Source of the DNA: Microglena sp. YARC
Lineage: Eukaryota > Chlorophyta > Chlorophyceae > Chlamydomonadales > Chlamydomonadaceae
NCBI GenBank assembly: GCA_022414725.1
Contig: CM039462.1
Coordinates: 16,863,666 to 16,927,665 of the forward strand
Reading direction: 5' to 3'
Length of the DNA stretch: 64,000 nt
Position 1 is the stretch's first letter; every line of letters starts with the position of its first letter. Positions 42,564 to 56,000 of this stretch are shown here, piece by piece. The notes beneath the pieces were generated by a model, which was not told the origin of the DNA, searched no databases, and was given only the letters and a program-made list of their open reading frames with translations. The position numbers and the translations under genes were made by a program.

Positions 42564-45500
42564 GGAGATGTGGTAGATCTGCATCGGGTGGAAGCTTTGC
42601 ACACAAATGGTGTTTTTAATTGTGCATGGTAATTGCAATGGGTGGAAGGTTTGCAAAAAGCATGGTGTTTTTTTAATGTGCACTGGTCAAATTGCATGGG
42701 CTGGAGGCTTTGCAAACAAATGGTGTTTTTAATTGTGGTATAATGGTGATTGCCATGGGCTGGAAGGATCTTTGGCAAAAAAGGTTTTTTAATTGTGCTG
42801 GTAGTTTGCATGGGCTGAGAAGGACTTTGAAAACACATGGTTGTTTATTAATTGTGCATGGGTAGATTGGGCTGTGGTAGCCTTTGAAAAAAGTGGTGTT
42901 ATTGTGCAATGTTTCTGATGGGGCTTGGAAGGCTTTGCAAAAAACATGGTGTTTTAATTGTGCCATCCACTATGGTCAGATCTGCATTGGGCTGGATATA
43001 GGCTTTGCCCAAACCAACATTGGTGTTTTTAATTGTGCATGGTCAGATCTGCATGGGCTGGAAAGCTTTGGCAAAACAACATGGTGTTTTTAACTTGTGC
43101 ATTGGTCAGATCGCCATGGGCTGCAGGCTTTTGCCAAACACACATGGTGTTTTAATTAGTGCCATGGTCAGATCGATGGCCAGGGCTTGGAAGGATCTTT
43201 TGCAAAACAATCAGTTGGTGTTTTAATTGTGCATGGTCAGATCTTGCAGGGCTGGCAGGCTTTGCCAAAAAAACAAAACATGGTGTTCTTAATTGTGCAT
43301 GGTCAGAATCTGCATGGGGCTGGAAGGCTTTGCAATAAACAACATGGGTGTTTTTAATTGTGCAATTGGTCACGATTCTGCATGGCTGGAAGGCTTTGCA
43401 AAACAACCATGTGCGTTAAGAAACTTTGTGCATGGTCAGATCTGCATTGGGCTGGCAGGCTTTGCAAAAAACATGGGTTTTTTTTAATTGTGGCGTGGTT
43501 TCAGATCTGCATGGGCTGGAAGGCTTTGCAAATAAAACAGTGGTGTTTTTAATTTGTGCCATGGTCAATCTGCATGGGCTGGAAGCTTTCGCAAAACAAC
43601 ATGGTGTTTTTAAATGTCGTGGTCAGATCTGAAGGCTGGGATAAGGCTTTGCAAAACAAATGTGAGCTTAATTTGTGCATGGTCAGATTCTGCATGGGCT
43701 GAAGGCCTTTTGCAAACAACAGGGTTTTAATTGTGCATGGTTCAGATCTGCATGGGCTGGAAGGCTTTGCAAAACAACATGGTGTTTTTTAATTGTGCAT
43801 GGTTCAGGATCTGCAATGGGCTGGGAAGGCTTTGCAAAACAACATGATGTTTTTAATTGTGCATTGGCAGGTCAGATCTGCATGGGGCTGGAAGGCTCTT
43901 GCAAAACAACATGGTGTTTTAATTGTGCCCCATGGTCAGATCTGCATGGCTGGAAGGCTTTGCAAAACAACAACATGGTGTTTTTAAGTAGTGATGGTTC
44001 AGCTCTTGCATGGGCTGGAAGGCTTTGCAAAAAAACAATGGTGTTTTTAATTGTGCAATGGTCAGCCAATTCTGCAGGATATGGATTCTGGCAGGCTTTA
44101 TAAACCCCCATGGTTGTAAGATATAGTACAATGCATGGTCATATCTGCTGGGCTGAGCTGGCAGGCCTTTGCAAAAGCAAGCCTGGTTTGTTTTTAGATT
44201 GTGCATGGTCAGATTTGCATGGGCTGGAAGGCTTTGCAAATAAACGATGGTGCGTAAATTGTGCCCGTGACAGATCTGCAGGAGCTGGCGGGCTTTGCAA
44301 AACATGGTGTTTGTTAAATAGCTGTGCATGGTCAGATTGTATGGGCTGGAAGGCTTTGCAAAACAACATGTGGTTCGTTAAATTGTGCATGGTCAGATCA
44401 TGCGATGGGCTTGGCAGGCCTTTGCAAAGAAAAACATGGTTTTTTGTTGTTTTGAATGTTGCTTTTTATGTGCATATGCAGAAAATTTTTTCTTTTTGGG
44501 CCTATGGGATGGCAGGCTTTGCAAAAAACAAAAAACATGGTGTTTTTAATGTGCATGGTCAAGATCTGCATGGGCTGGAAGGCTTTGCAAAATACATGGT
44601 GTTTTTAAAATGTGCATGGTCAGATTGAAATGGGCTGAAGGCTTTGCAAAAAACATGTGCTTTTATGTGCATGGTCAGTATCTGCATGGCTGGAAGGCTT
44701 GTGCAAAACAACATGGTGTTTTTTAAATGTGCATGGGAGATCGAATGGGCTGGGAGGCTTTGCAAACAACATGGGTGTCTAATTGTGTTAATTGTGCATG
44801 GTCAGCATCTGCATGGGTGAAGGCTTTGCAAAAGAAACATGGGTGTTTTTTAATTGTGCATGGTCAGATCTTGCATGGGGGCTTTGCAAGGCTTTTGGCA
44901 AAACAACATGGTGTTTTTAATTGTGCATGGTCAGATCTGCATGGGCTGGAGGCTTTGCAAAAACAACATGGTGTTTTAATGTGGCATGGTCAGATCTGCA
45001 TGGGCTGGAAGGCTTTGCAAAACAACATGGTGTTTTTAATTGTGCATGGTCAGATCTGCATGGGCTGGAAGGCTTTGCAAAACAACATGGTGTTTTTAAT
45101 TGTGCATGGTCAGCTCTGCATGGGCTGGAAGGCTTTGCAAAAAAACATGGTGTTTTTAAATGTGCATGGTCAGCTCTGCAGGATCTGGCAGGCTTTCATG
45201 AAACCATGGTATGTAAAGTCATGCATGGTCATATCTGCATGAGCCTGGGCAAGGCTTTGCAAAAAAGCCTGGTTTGTTTAGTTGTGCATGGTCAGATTTG
45301 CATGGGCTGGAAGGCTTTGCAAATAAACATGGTGCGCGCGTTAATTGTGGCCGGACAGATCTGCAGGAGCTGGCGGCTTGCAAAAAAAGCCTGGTTTGTT
45401 TAGGGCTGTGCATGGTCAGATCTGTATGGGCTGAAGGCTTGCAAAACAACATGTGTTTTTAAATGTGCATGGGTCAGATCTGCATGGCTGGAAGCTTTGC

Positions 45501-48500
45501 AAAACAACATGGTGTTTTTTTATTTGTGCATGGTCAGATCTGCATGGGATGGCAGGCTTTGCAAAACAACATGGTGTTTTTAATTGTGATAGGTCAGATC
45601 TGCATGGGCTGGAAGGACTTTGCAAAATAACATGGTGTTTTAATTGTGCATGGTCAGATCTTGCATGGGCTGGAAGGCTTGGCAAAAAAACATGCAAAAA
45701 AAAGGCAAAAACATGGTGTTTGTGTGGTGTGTGATGGTCTTTGGGCGGAATTGTGCATGGTCAGATCTGCATGGGGCTGGAAGGCTTTGCAAAACAACAT
45801 GGTCAGTTTTAAGGTCTTTGCAAAACAAAAACATGTGTTTTTAATTGTGCATGGTCAGATCTGTGTTTTAATGGGCTGGTCAATCTATTCTGGCTTTGCA
45901 AAACATGGTGTGTTTTTAATTGTGCCATGGTGTTCTTAAGGCTTTTGCAAAACAAACATGGTGTTTTTTTATTCATGGTCAGATCTGGCATGGGCTGGAA
46001 GGCTTTTGCAAAAAAACATGGTGTTTTAATTGTGGCATGTCAGATCTGCATGGTTGCAAGGCTTTGACAAAACAACATTGGTGTTTTTAATGTGCATGCA
46101 GATTGCATGGGCTTTTTTTAATTGTGCAATCTGCATGGGTGGAAGGGTTTGGCAAAACAACATGGTGTTTTAATTGTGCATAGTCAGAATCTGCATGCTG
46201 GAAGGGCTTTGAAAACAACATGGTGTTTTTTAATTGTGCTCCATGGCGAAGGCGTTGCAAAACAACATGTGTTTTAATTTGCAGTCAGCTCTGGGAAGGC
46301 AAACAACATGGCTGTTTTGCAAAAAACGGCGAGGGGGGTTGGTTTTCTAAAGCATGGTCAGATCATTCATAAACCCGGCTGGGGTGCAAAAACAATTCAA
46401 CTTGCAAATTAAACATGGTGTTTTTAATATCATAAAGGTGTTTTTAATTGTGCATGGTCAGATCTGCATGCTGGAGGCCTTGGGCAAACGTTTGGCAAAA
46501 CACACATGGTGGTTTATGTGCATGTCAGATCTGCATGGATGCAGGCAGGCTTTGCAATGGCCTATGGTCAGATCTGCATGAGGCTGTCAGGCTTTGCAAA
46601 ACAACATGGGAACGCTTTGCAAAATTTTTAATTGTGTGCCATGTTTTAATTGGTCATTGCTGGAAAGCTGAAGGCCTTTGCCAAAAAAACATGTCTTAAT
46701 TGTTAAATTGTGCATGTCAATCTGCCATGCTGAAATCTGCTTGCAAAACACATGCTGTTTTTAAATGTGCAGGCTTGTCAGAAAACATGAATGGGCTGGA
46801 AGCTTTTATTTCGGCTGTAGCTTGCTGCAAACAACATAATGTTCAGATTAATGTGCCAAGGCTTGCATGGCTAAGGCTTGCCAAAATTATGTGCCGATGG
46901 CAGGTCTGCTGCATGGATGGAAGCTGCAAGGCTTTGCAAAACAACATGGTGTTTTTAATGTGCATAGATGTAGGCTTTGCAAGAGTGTTTTTAAAAACAA
47001 ATGTGCGTTCGCTTAAATGGTCATCTGCATGGCTGGAAGGCTTTGCAAAAAAAAACATTTGCAAAAACAACATGTGTTTTAATTGCAGACCTGCATCAGA
47101 TCTCAGGCGGCTGAGGCTTGGCCAGCTTTGCACAAACAACATCATGCTGCTGCTGGAAGGGCTTTGAAAACAACATAGATGTGGGCTGGAAGCTTTGCAA
47201 ACCATCCATGGTGTTTTATTGTGCATGGTGTCAGATAAGCAAAACAACATGGTGTTTTTAATTGTGCATCTGAAGGCTTGCAAAAACAAGGTGCTTTTAA
47301 TTCGTGGTCAAATTGTTTGCATGGGCAGCTTTGCAACAACATGGTGTTTTCAATTGTGCATGGTCAGATCTCATGGCTGAAGGCTTGCCAAACAACATGT
47401 GGCTGGCTGGCAGGCTTTGCAAAACCACATAATTGTTGCATTGCAGATCTTGGGCAAGGCTGCAAATGGTGTTTTGTTATTGTGCACAGATATGCATGGC
47501 ATTTGCTGCTGAAGGCTTTGGCATGGTCATCGATGGCAGGATTGTGTTAATGTGCGCAGATTCTGCAGGCTTTATAACCCATGGTATGTAATGTCTGCAT
47601 TATGCAATCTGCAGGCTTTGCAAAAAAGCCTTTGTTTGTTTAGTTGTGCCAAATATCCATGCCGGAGCCCGGACAGTGCTGGTTTTTTAATTGTGCATTC
47701 GTTTTTAATTGCATGGGCTGAAGGCTTTGCAAGGTTTTTTTAAATGTGGTGCCATTCAACAAGGCTGGCAAAACAACATGGTGTTTTAATTGGCAATGGT
47801 CAAAAACAAACATTCTGTCGTTAATTTTGTGGGCTTAAATATATGCTTTGCAACAAGACATGGTCAGATCTGCATGGGCTGGAAGGCTTGTGGTGTTTTT
47901 AAATGGCATGTCAGATCTGATGGCTGGAAGCTTTGCAAAACAAAACATGGTGTTGTGATGGCATCAGAAAAGGCTTTGCCAAATACACATGTGTTTTTAA
48001 TTGTGCAAGATTGCATGGGAATGGTCAGATCATGCATGGTGGAAGGCTTTGCAAAAACAAACATTGCGTTTAAAATTGTGCATGGATCAGATCTGCATGG
48101 GCTGGAAGGCTTGCAAAACAACATGGTGTTTTAAATTGTGCATGGTCAGATCTGCATGGGCTGGAAGGCTTTGCAAAACAAACATGGTGTTTTTAAATTG
48201 TGCATGGTCAGATCTGCATGGGCTGGAAGGCTTCTGCAAAACAACCCCCATGGTGTCATCATGTCAGCATGCTTTTTATGATGCATTAGTTGACGGGTGC
48301 ATGCAGTCAGGCATGGGCGGAAGGCTTAAATAAACATGCAAACACATCTGTGTTTGTTACTGTGAGATGGTCAGATCTGCATGGCTGGAGGCTTTGCAAA
48401 ACAACATGGTTTTTTAAATTGTGCATGGTCAGATCTGGCTGAAGCTGCATGGCTGGATTTGCAAAAAAACATTGTGTTTTTAATTGTGCATGGGATTCTC

Positions 48501-50000
48501 TGCATGGGATTGCAGGCTTTGCAAAACAACATGGTGTTTTTAATTGTGCATGGTCAGATCTGCAATGGGCTGGAAGGCTTTGCAAAAACATGGTGTTTTT
48601 AATTGTGCATGGTCAGATCTGCATGGGCTGGAAGCTTTGCAAAAAAACATGGTGTTTTAATTGTGCATGGTCAGATCTGATGGGCTGGAAGGCTTTGCAG
48701 AACACAACATGTGTTTTTAATTGTGCATGGTCAAATCTGCATGGGCTGGAAGGCTTTGCAAAACAACATGGTGTTTTTAATTGTGCATGGTCAGATGCTG
48801 CATGGCTGGAAGGCTGCAAAAAAAACATGGTGTTTTAATGTGCAAAATGCAGAATCTCATGGGTTGCAAAACAACATGGATGTGCTTGCTTTTTAATTGT
48901 GCATGGTCAGATCTGCAGGGCTGGAAGGCTTTGCAAAACAAATGGTGTTTTTAATTGTGCATGGTCAGATCTGCATGGGGCTGGAAGGCTTTGCAAAAAC
49001 AACATGGTGTTTTTAATTGTGCATTGGATCAGATCTGCATGGGCTGGAAGGCTTTGCAAAAAACATGGTGCTTTAATTGTGCATGGTCAGATTGCTGCAT
49101 GTCTGGAAGGCTTTGCAAAAAACATGGTGTTTTAATTGTGCATGGTCAGATTGCATGGGCTGGAAGCTTTCAAAACAAACATGGTGCATTTAAATTGTGC
49201 ATCGGTGCATCTGCAGGGCTGGAAGGTTTGCATGGTGGTGTTTTAATTGTGCATGGTCAGATCTGATGGGCTTTGGAAGGCTTCAAAACCAACATCAACA
49301 TGGTGTTAAAATTGTGCATCTGGTGGAGCAATACTGATTGTTGCTGGTGGCATGGCAGGCTTGCAAAAAAACATGGGCTGTTTTTAAGGTTGTGCATGGT
49401 CATGGTCAGATTTTGCATGGTCTGGAAGGCTTTGCCATGGCTCAAACCCATGGTCAAATGTGCATGGGCTAGGGAGGCTTTAAATCTGAAATGGTGCTGG
49501 CAGGGCTTTGCAAACCACATGGTTAAATTGTGCATGCAGATCGCATGGCTGGAGGCAAAACAACATTTGCAAATGGTCAGATCAAAAGGCTTTGCAAAAC
49601 AACATGGTGTTTTAATTGTGCATGGTCAGATCTGCATGGGATTTGGTTTTTTTTAATTGTCACTGCTTTGCAAACAACATGCAAAGTGTTTTTAATTGTG
49701 CATGGTCAGAATCTGGGATGCATGGTGTTTTTATTGCTGGGTTCATGGTCAAGGCTTTGCAAAACAACATGGTGTTTTTAATTGTGCATGGTGCGCTTGC
49801 CATGGGCTTTGGCAAACAACATTGGCATGGTCAGATGCATGGTCAGATCTGCCATGGCTGGATTTGCCAAAAAACATGGTGTTTTTATTGTGCATGGATC
49901 TGCATGGGCTGGAAGGCTTTGCAAACAACATGGTGTTTTTAAGGTGCAAAGGCTGGTCAGATCTGCATGGGCTTTGGAAGGCTTTGCAAAAACCATGGTG
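42564..50000. other. Indel-rich right flank of the gap, with shortened and broken monomers
   Basis: Monomers are degraded, most strongly at 46250-48000, where units are truncated and interrupted. Founder-like variants (CAGGAGCTGGCGGGCTTTGC, CCTGGTTTGTTT) lie at about 44045-44330 and 45165-45425. Order returns after 50000. Confidence 0.6.
45165..45425 (+). repeat. Founder-like block inside the array
   Basis: The order of variants is CTCTGCAGGATCTGGCAGGC, ATGGTATGTAAAGTCATGC, ATATCTGCATGAGC, GCCTGGTTTGTTTAGTTG, AATAAACATGGTGCG, CCGGACAGATCTGCAGGAGC. The same order recurs at 59490-59760 and, less well preserved, at 44045-44280. This is higher-order structure. Confidence 0.8.
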
Positions 50001-53000
50001 TTTTTAATTGTGCATGGTCAGATCTGCATGGGCTGGAAGGCTTTTGCAAAACAACATGGTGTTTTTTAATTGTGCATGGTCAGATCTGCATGGGCTGGAA
50101 GGCTTTGCAAAACAACATGGTGTTTTTAATTGTGCATGGTCAGAATCTGCATGGGCTGGAAGGCTTGCAAAACAACATGGTGTTTTAATTGTGCATGGTC
50201 AGATTCTGCATGGGCTGGAAGGCTTTGCAAAAAAACATGGTGTTTTTAATTGTGCATGGTCAGATCTGCATGGGCTGGAAGGCTTTGCAAAAAAACATGG
50301 TGTTTTTAATTGTGCATGGTCAGATCTGCATGGGCTGGAAGGCTTTGCAAAACAAACATGGTGTTTAATTGTGCATGGTCAGATCTGCATGGGCTGGAAT
50401 GGATAGGCTGGGCCTTTGCAAAACAACATGGTGTTTTTTCATGGTCAGATCTGCATGGCTGGAAGGCTTTGCAAAACAACATGGTGTTTTTAATTGTGCA
50501 TGGTCAGATCTGCATGGGCTGGAAGGCTTTGCAAAAACAACATGGTGTTTTTAATTGTGCATGGTCAGATCTGCATGGGCTGGAAGGCTTTGCAAAAAAC
50601 ATGGTGTTTTTAATTGTGCATGGTCAGATCTGCATGGGCTGGAAGGCTTTGCAAAACAACATGGTGTTTTTAATTGGTGCATGGTCAGATCTGCATGGGC
50701 TGGAAGGCTTTGCAAAACAACATGTGTTTTTAATTGTGCATGGTCAGATCTGCATGGGCTGGAAGGCTTTGCAAAAAACATGGTGTTTTTGAATTGTGCA
50801 TGGTCAGATCTGCATGGGGCTGGAAGGCTTTGCAAAACAACATGGTGTTTTAATTGTGCATGGTCAGATCTGCATGGGCTGGAAGGCTTTGCAAAACAAA
50901 CATGGTGTTTTTAATTGTGCATGGTCAGATCTGCATGGGCTGGAAGGCTTTGCAAAACAACATGTGTTTTTAATTGTGCATGGTCAGATCTGCATGGGCT
51001 GGGAAGGCTTTGCAAAACAACATGGTGTTTTTAATTGTGCATGGTCAGATCTGCATGGGCTGGAAGGCTTTGCAAAACAACATGGTGTTTTAAATTGTGC
51101 ATGGTCAGAATCTGCATGGGCTGGAAGGCTTTGCAAAACAACATGGTGTTTTTAATTGTGCATGGTCAGATTCTGCATGGGGCTGGAAGGCTTTGCAAAA
51201 AACATGGTGTTTTTAATTGTGCATGGTCAGATCTGCATGGGCTGGAAGGCTTTGCAAAACAACATGGTGTTTTTAATTGTGCATGGTCAGATCTGCATGG
51301 GCTGGAAGGCTTTGCAAAACAACATGGTGTTTTTAATTGTGCATGGTCAGATCTGCATGGGCTGGAAGGCTTTGCAAAACAACATGGTGTTTTTAATTGT
51401 GCATGGTCAGATCTGCAATGGGCTGGAAGGCTTTGCAAAACAACATGGTGTTTTTAATTGTGCATGGTCAGATCTGCATGGGCTGGAAGGCTTTGCAAAA
51501 AAATCATGGTAGTTTTTAATTGTGCCATGGGTCAGATCTGCATGGGCTGGAAGGCTTTGCAAAACAACATGGTGTTAATTGTGCATGGTCAGATCTGCAT
51601 GGGCTGGAAGGGGCTTTGCAAAACAACATGGTGTTTTTAATTGTGCATGGTCAGATCTGCATGGGCTGGAAGGCTTTGCAAAACAAACATGGTGTTTTTA
51701 ATTGTGCATTGGTCAGATCTGCATGGGCTGGAAGGCTTTGCAAAACAACATGGGTGTTTTTAATTGTGCATGGTCAGATCTGCATGGGTGGAAGGCTTTG
51801 CAAAACAACATGGTGTTTTTAATTGTGCATGGTCAGATCTGCATGGGCTGGCAAGGCTTTGCAAAACAACATGGTGTTTTTAATTGTGCATGGTCAGATC
51901 TGCATGCATGGCTGGAAGGCTTTGCAAAACAAACATGGTGTTTTTAATTGTGCATGGTCAGATCTGCATGGGCTGGAAGGCTTTGCAAAACAACATGGTG
52001 TTTTTAATTGTGCATGGTCAGATCTGCATGGGCTGGAAGGCTTTGCAAAACAACATGGTGTTTTTAAATTGTGCATGGTCAGATCTGCATGGGCTGGAAG
52101 GCTTTGCAAAACAACATGGTGTTTTTAATTGTGCATGGTCAGATCTGCATGGGCTGGAAGGCTTTGCAAAACAACATGGTGTTTTTTAATTGTGCATGGT
52201 CAGATCTGCATGGGCTGGAAGGCTTTGCAAAAACAACATGGTGTTTTTAATTGTGCATGGTCAGATCTGCATGGGCTGGAAGGCTTTGCAAAACAACATG
52301 GTGTTTTTAATTGTGCATGGTCAGATCTGCATGGGCTGGAAGGCTTTGCAAAACAACATGGTGTTTTTAATTGTGCATGGTCAGATCTGCATGGGCTGGA
52401 AGGCTTTGCAAAACAACATGGTGTTTTTAATTGTGCATGGTCAGATCTGCATGGGCTGGAAGGCTTTGCAAAACAACATGGTGTTTTTAATTGTGCATGG
52501 TCAGATCTGCATGGGCTGGAAGGCTTTGCAAAACAACATGGTGTTTTTAATTGTGCATGGTCAGATCTGCATGGGCTGGAAGGCTTTGCCAAAACAACAT
52601 GGTGTTTTTAAATTGTGCATGGTCAGATCTGCATGGGCTGGAAGGCTTTGCAAAACAACATGGTGTTTTTAAATTGTGCATGGTCAGATCTGCATGGGCT
52701 GGAAGGCTTTGCAAAACAACATGGTGTTTTTAATTGTGCATGGTCAGATCTGCATGGGCTGGAAGGCTTTGCAAAACAACATGGTGTTTTTTAATTGTGC
52801 ATGGTCAGATCTGCATGGGCTGGAAGGCTTTGCAAAACAACATGGTGTTTTTAATTGTGCATGGTCAGATCTGCATGGGCTGGAAGGCTTTGCAAAACAA
52901 CATGGTGTTTTTAATTGTGCATGGTCAGATCTGCATGGGCTGGAAGGCTTTGCAAAACAAACATGGTGTTTTTAATTGTGCATGGTCAGAATCTGCATGG

Positions 53001-56000
53001 GCTGGAAGGCTTTGCAAAACAACATGGTGTTTTTAAATTGTGCATGGTCAGATCTGCATGGGCTGGAAGGCTTTGCAAAACAACATGGTGTTTTTAATTG
53101 TGCATGGTCAGATCTGCATGGGCTGGAAGGCTTTGCAAAACAACATGGTGTTTTTAATTGTGCATGGTCAGATCTGCATGGGCTGGAAGGCTTTGCAAAA
53201 CAACATGGTGTTTTTAATTGTGCATGGTCAGATCTGCATGGGCTGGAAGGCTTTGCAAAACAACATGGTGTTTTTAATTGTGCATGGTCAGATCTGCATG
53301 GGCTGGAAGGCTTTGCAAAACAACATGGTGTTTTTAATTGTGCATGGTCAGATCTGCATGGGCTGGAAGGCTTTGCAAAACAACATGGTGTTTTTTAATT
53401 GTGCATGGTCAGATCTGCATGGGCTGGAAGGCTTTGCAAAACAACATGGTGTTTTTTAATTGTGCATTGGTCAGATCTGCATGGGCTGGAAGGCTTTGCA
53501 AAACAACATGGTGTTTTTAATTGTGCATGGTCAGATCTGCATGGGCTGGAAGGCTTTGCAAAACAACATGGTGTTTTTAATTGTGCATGGTCAGATCTGC
53601 ATGGGCTGGAAGGCTTTGCAAAAACAACATGGTGTTTTTAATTGTGCATGGTCAGATCTGCATGGGCTGGAAGGCTTTGCAAAACAACATGGTGTTTTTA
53701 ATTGTGCATGGTCAGATCTGCATGGGCTGGAAGGCTTTGCAAAAAAACATGGTGTTTTTAATTGTGCATGGTCAGATCTGCATGGGCTGGAAGGCTTTGC
53801 AAAACAACATGGTGTTTTAATTGTGCATGGTCAGATCTGCATGGGCTGGAAGGCTTTGCAAAACAACATGGTGTTTTTAAATGTGCATGGTCAGATCTGC
53901 ATGGGCTGGAAGGCTTTGCAAAACAACATGGTGTTTTTAATTGTGCATGGTCAGATCTGCATGGGCTGGAAGGCTTTGCAAAACAACATGGTGTTTTTAA
54001 TTGTGCATGGTCAGATCTGCATGGGCTGGAAGGCTTTGCAAAACAACATGGTGTTTTTAATTGTGCATGGTCAGATCTGCATGGGCTGGAAGGCTTTGCA
54101 AAACAACATGGTGTTTTTAATTGTGCATGGTCAGATCTGCATGGGCTGGAAGGCTTTGCAAAAAGCAACTTTAATGTGCATGGTCAATCTGCAAAGGCTT
54201 TTTTTTAATTGTGGCATGGTCAGGCATGGGCTGGAAGGCTTTGCAAAAAACATGGTGTTTTTAATTGTGCATGGTCAGATCTGCATGGGCAAAAAAAAAC
54301 ATGGTGTTTTAATGCCTGTGGCTTGGTGTCATGGTCAGATCTGCATGGGGCTGGAAGGCTTTGCAAAACAACATGGTGTTTTTAATTGTGCATGGTCAGA
54401 TCTGCATGGGCTGGAAGGCTTTGCAAAACAACATGGTGTTTTAATTGTGCATGGTCAGATCTGCATGGGCTGGAAGGCTTTGCAAAACAACATGGTGTTT
54501 TTAATTGTGCATGGTCAGATCTGCATGGGCTGGAAGGCTTTGCAAAAAAACATGGTGTTTTTAATTGTGCATGGTCAGATCTGCATGGGCTGGAAGGCTT
54601 TGCAAAACAACATGGTGTTTTTAATTGTGCATGGTCAGATCTGCATGGGCTGGAAGGCTTTGCAAAACAACATGGTGTTTTTAATTGTGCATGGTCAGAT
54701 CTGCATGGGCTGGAAGGCTTTGCAAAACAACATGGTGTTTTTTAATTGTGCATGGTCAGATCTGCATGGGCTGGAAGGCTTTGCAAAACAACATGGTGTT
54801 TTTAATTGTGCATGGTCAGATCTGCATGGGCTGGAAGGCTTTGCAAAAACAACATGGTGTTTTTAATTGTGCATGGTCAGATCTGCATGGGCTGGAAGGC
54901 TTTGCAAAACAACATGGTGTTTTTAATTGTGCATGGTCAGATCTGCATGGGCTGGCAAGGCTTTGCAAAACAACATGGTGTTTTTAATTGTGCATGGTCA
55001 GATCTGCATGGGCTGGAAGGCTTTGCAAAACAACATGGTGTTTTTAATTGTGCATGGTCAGATCTGCATGGGCTGGAAGGCTTTGCAAAACAACATGGTG
55101 TTTTAATTGTGGGCATGTCAGATCTGCATGGCTGGAAGGCTTTGCAAAACAAACATGGTGTTTTAATTGTGCATGGTCAGATCTGCATGGGCTGGAAGGC
55201 TTTTGCAAAACAACATGGTGTTTTTAATTGTGCATGGTCAGATCTGCATGGGCTGGAAGGCTTTGCAAAACAACATGGTGTTTTTAATTGTGCATGGTCA
55301 GATCTGCATGGGCTGGAAGGCTTTGCAAAACAACATGGTGTTTTTAATTGTGCATGGTCAGATCTGCATGGGCTGGAAGGCTTTGCAAAAACAACATGGT
55401 GTTTTTAATTGTGCATGGTCAGATCTGCATGGGCTGGAAGGCTTTGCAAAACAAACATGGTGTTTTTAATTGTGCATGGTCAGATCTGCATGGGCTGGAA
55501 GGCTTTGCAAAACAACATGGTGTTTTTAATTGTGCATGGTCAGATCTGCATGGGCTGGAAGGCTTTGCAAAACAACATGGTGTTTTTAATTGTGCATGGT
55601 CAGATCTGCATGGGCTGGAAGGCTTTGCAAAACAACATGGTGTTTTTAATTGTGCATGGTCAGATCTGCATGGGCTGGAAGGCTTTGCAAAACAACATGG
55701 TGTTTTTAATTGTGCATGGTCAGATCTGCATGGGCTGGAAGGCTTTGCAAAACAAACATGGTGTTTTTAATTGTGCATGGTCAGATCTGCATGGATGGAA
55801 GGCTGGAAAAAACAACATGGTGTTTTTAATTGTGCATGGTCAGATCTGCATGGGCTGGAAGGCTTTGCAAAACAACATGGTGTTTTTAATTGTGCATGGT
55901 CAGATCTGCATGGGCTGGAAGGCTTTGCAAAACAACATGGTGTTTTTAAATTGTGCATGGTCAGATCTGCATGGGCTGGAAGGCTTTGCAAAACAACATG

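Noticed and set aside
40961..42838. Long frames of undetermined residues
   Set aside because: They cross the 1000-N gap and have no sequence content.
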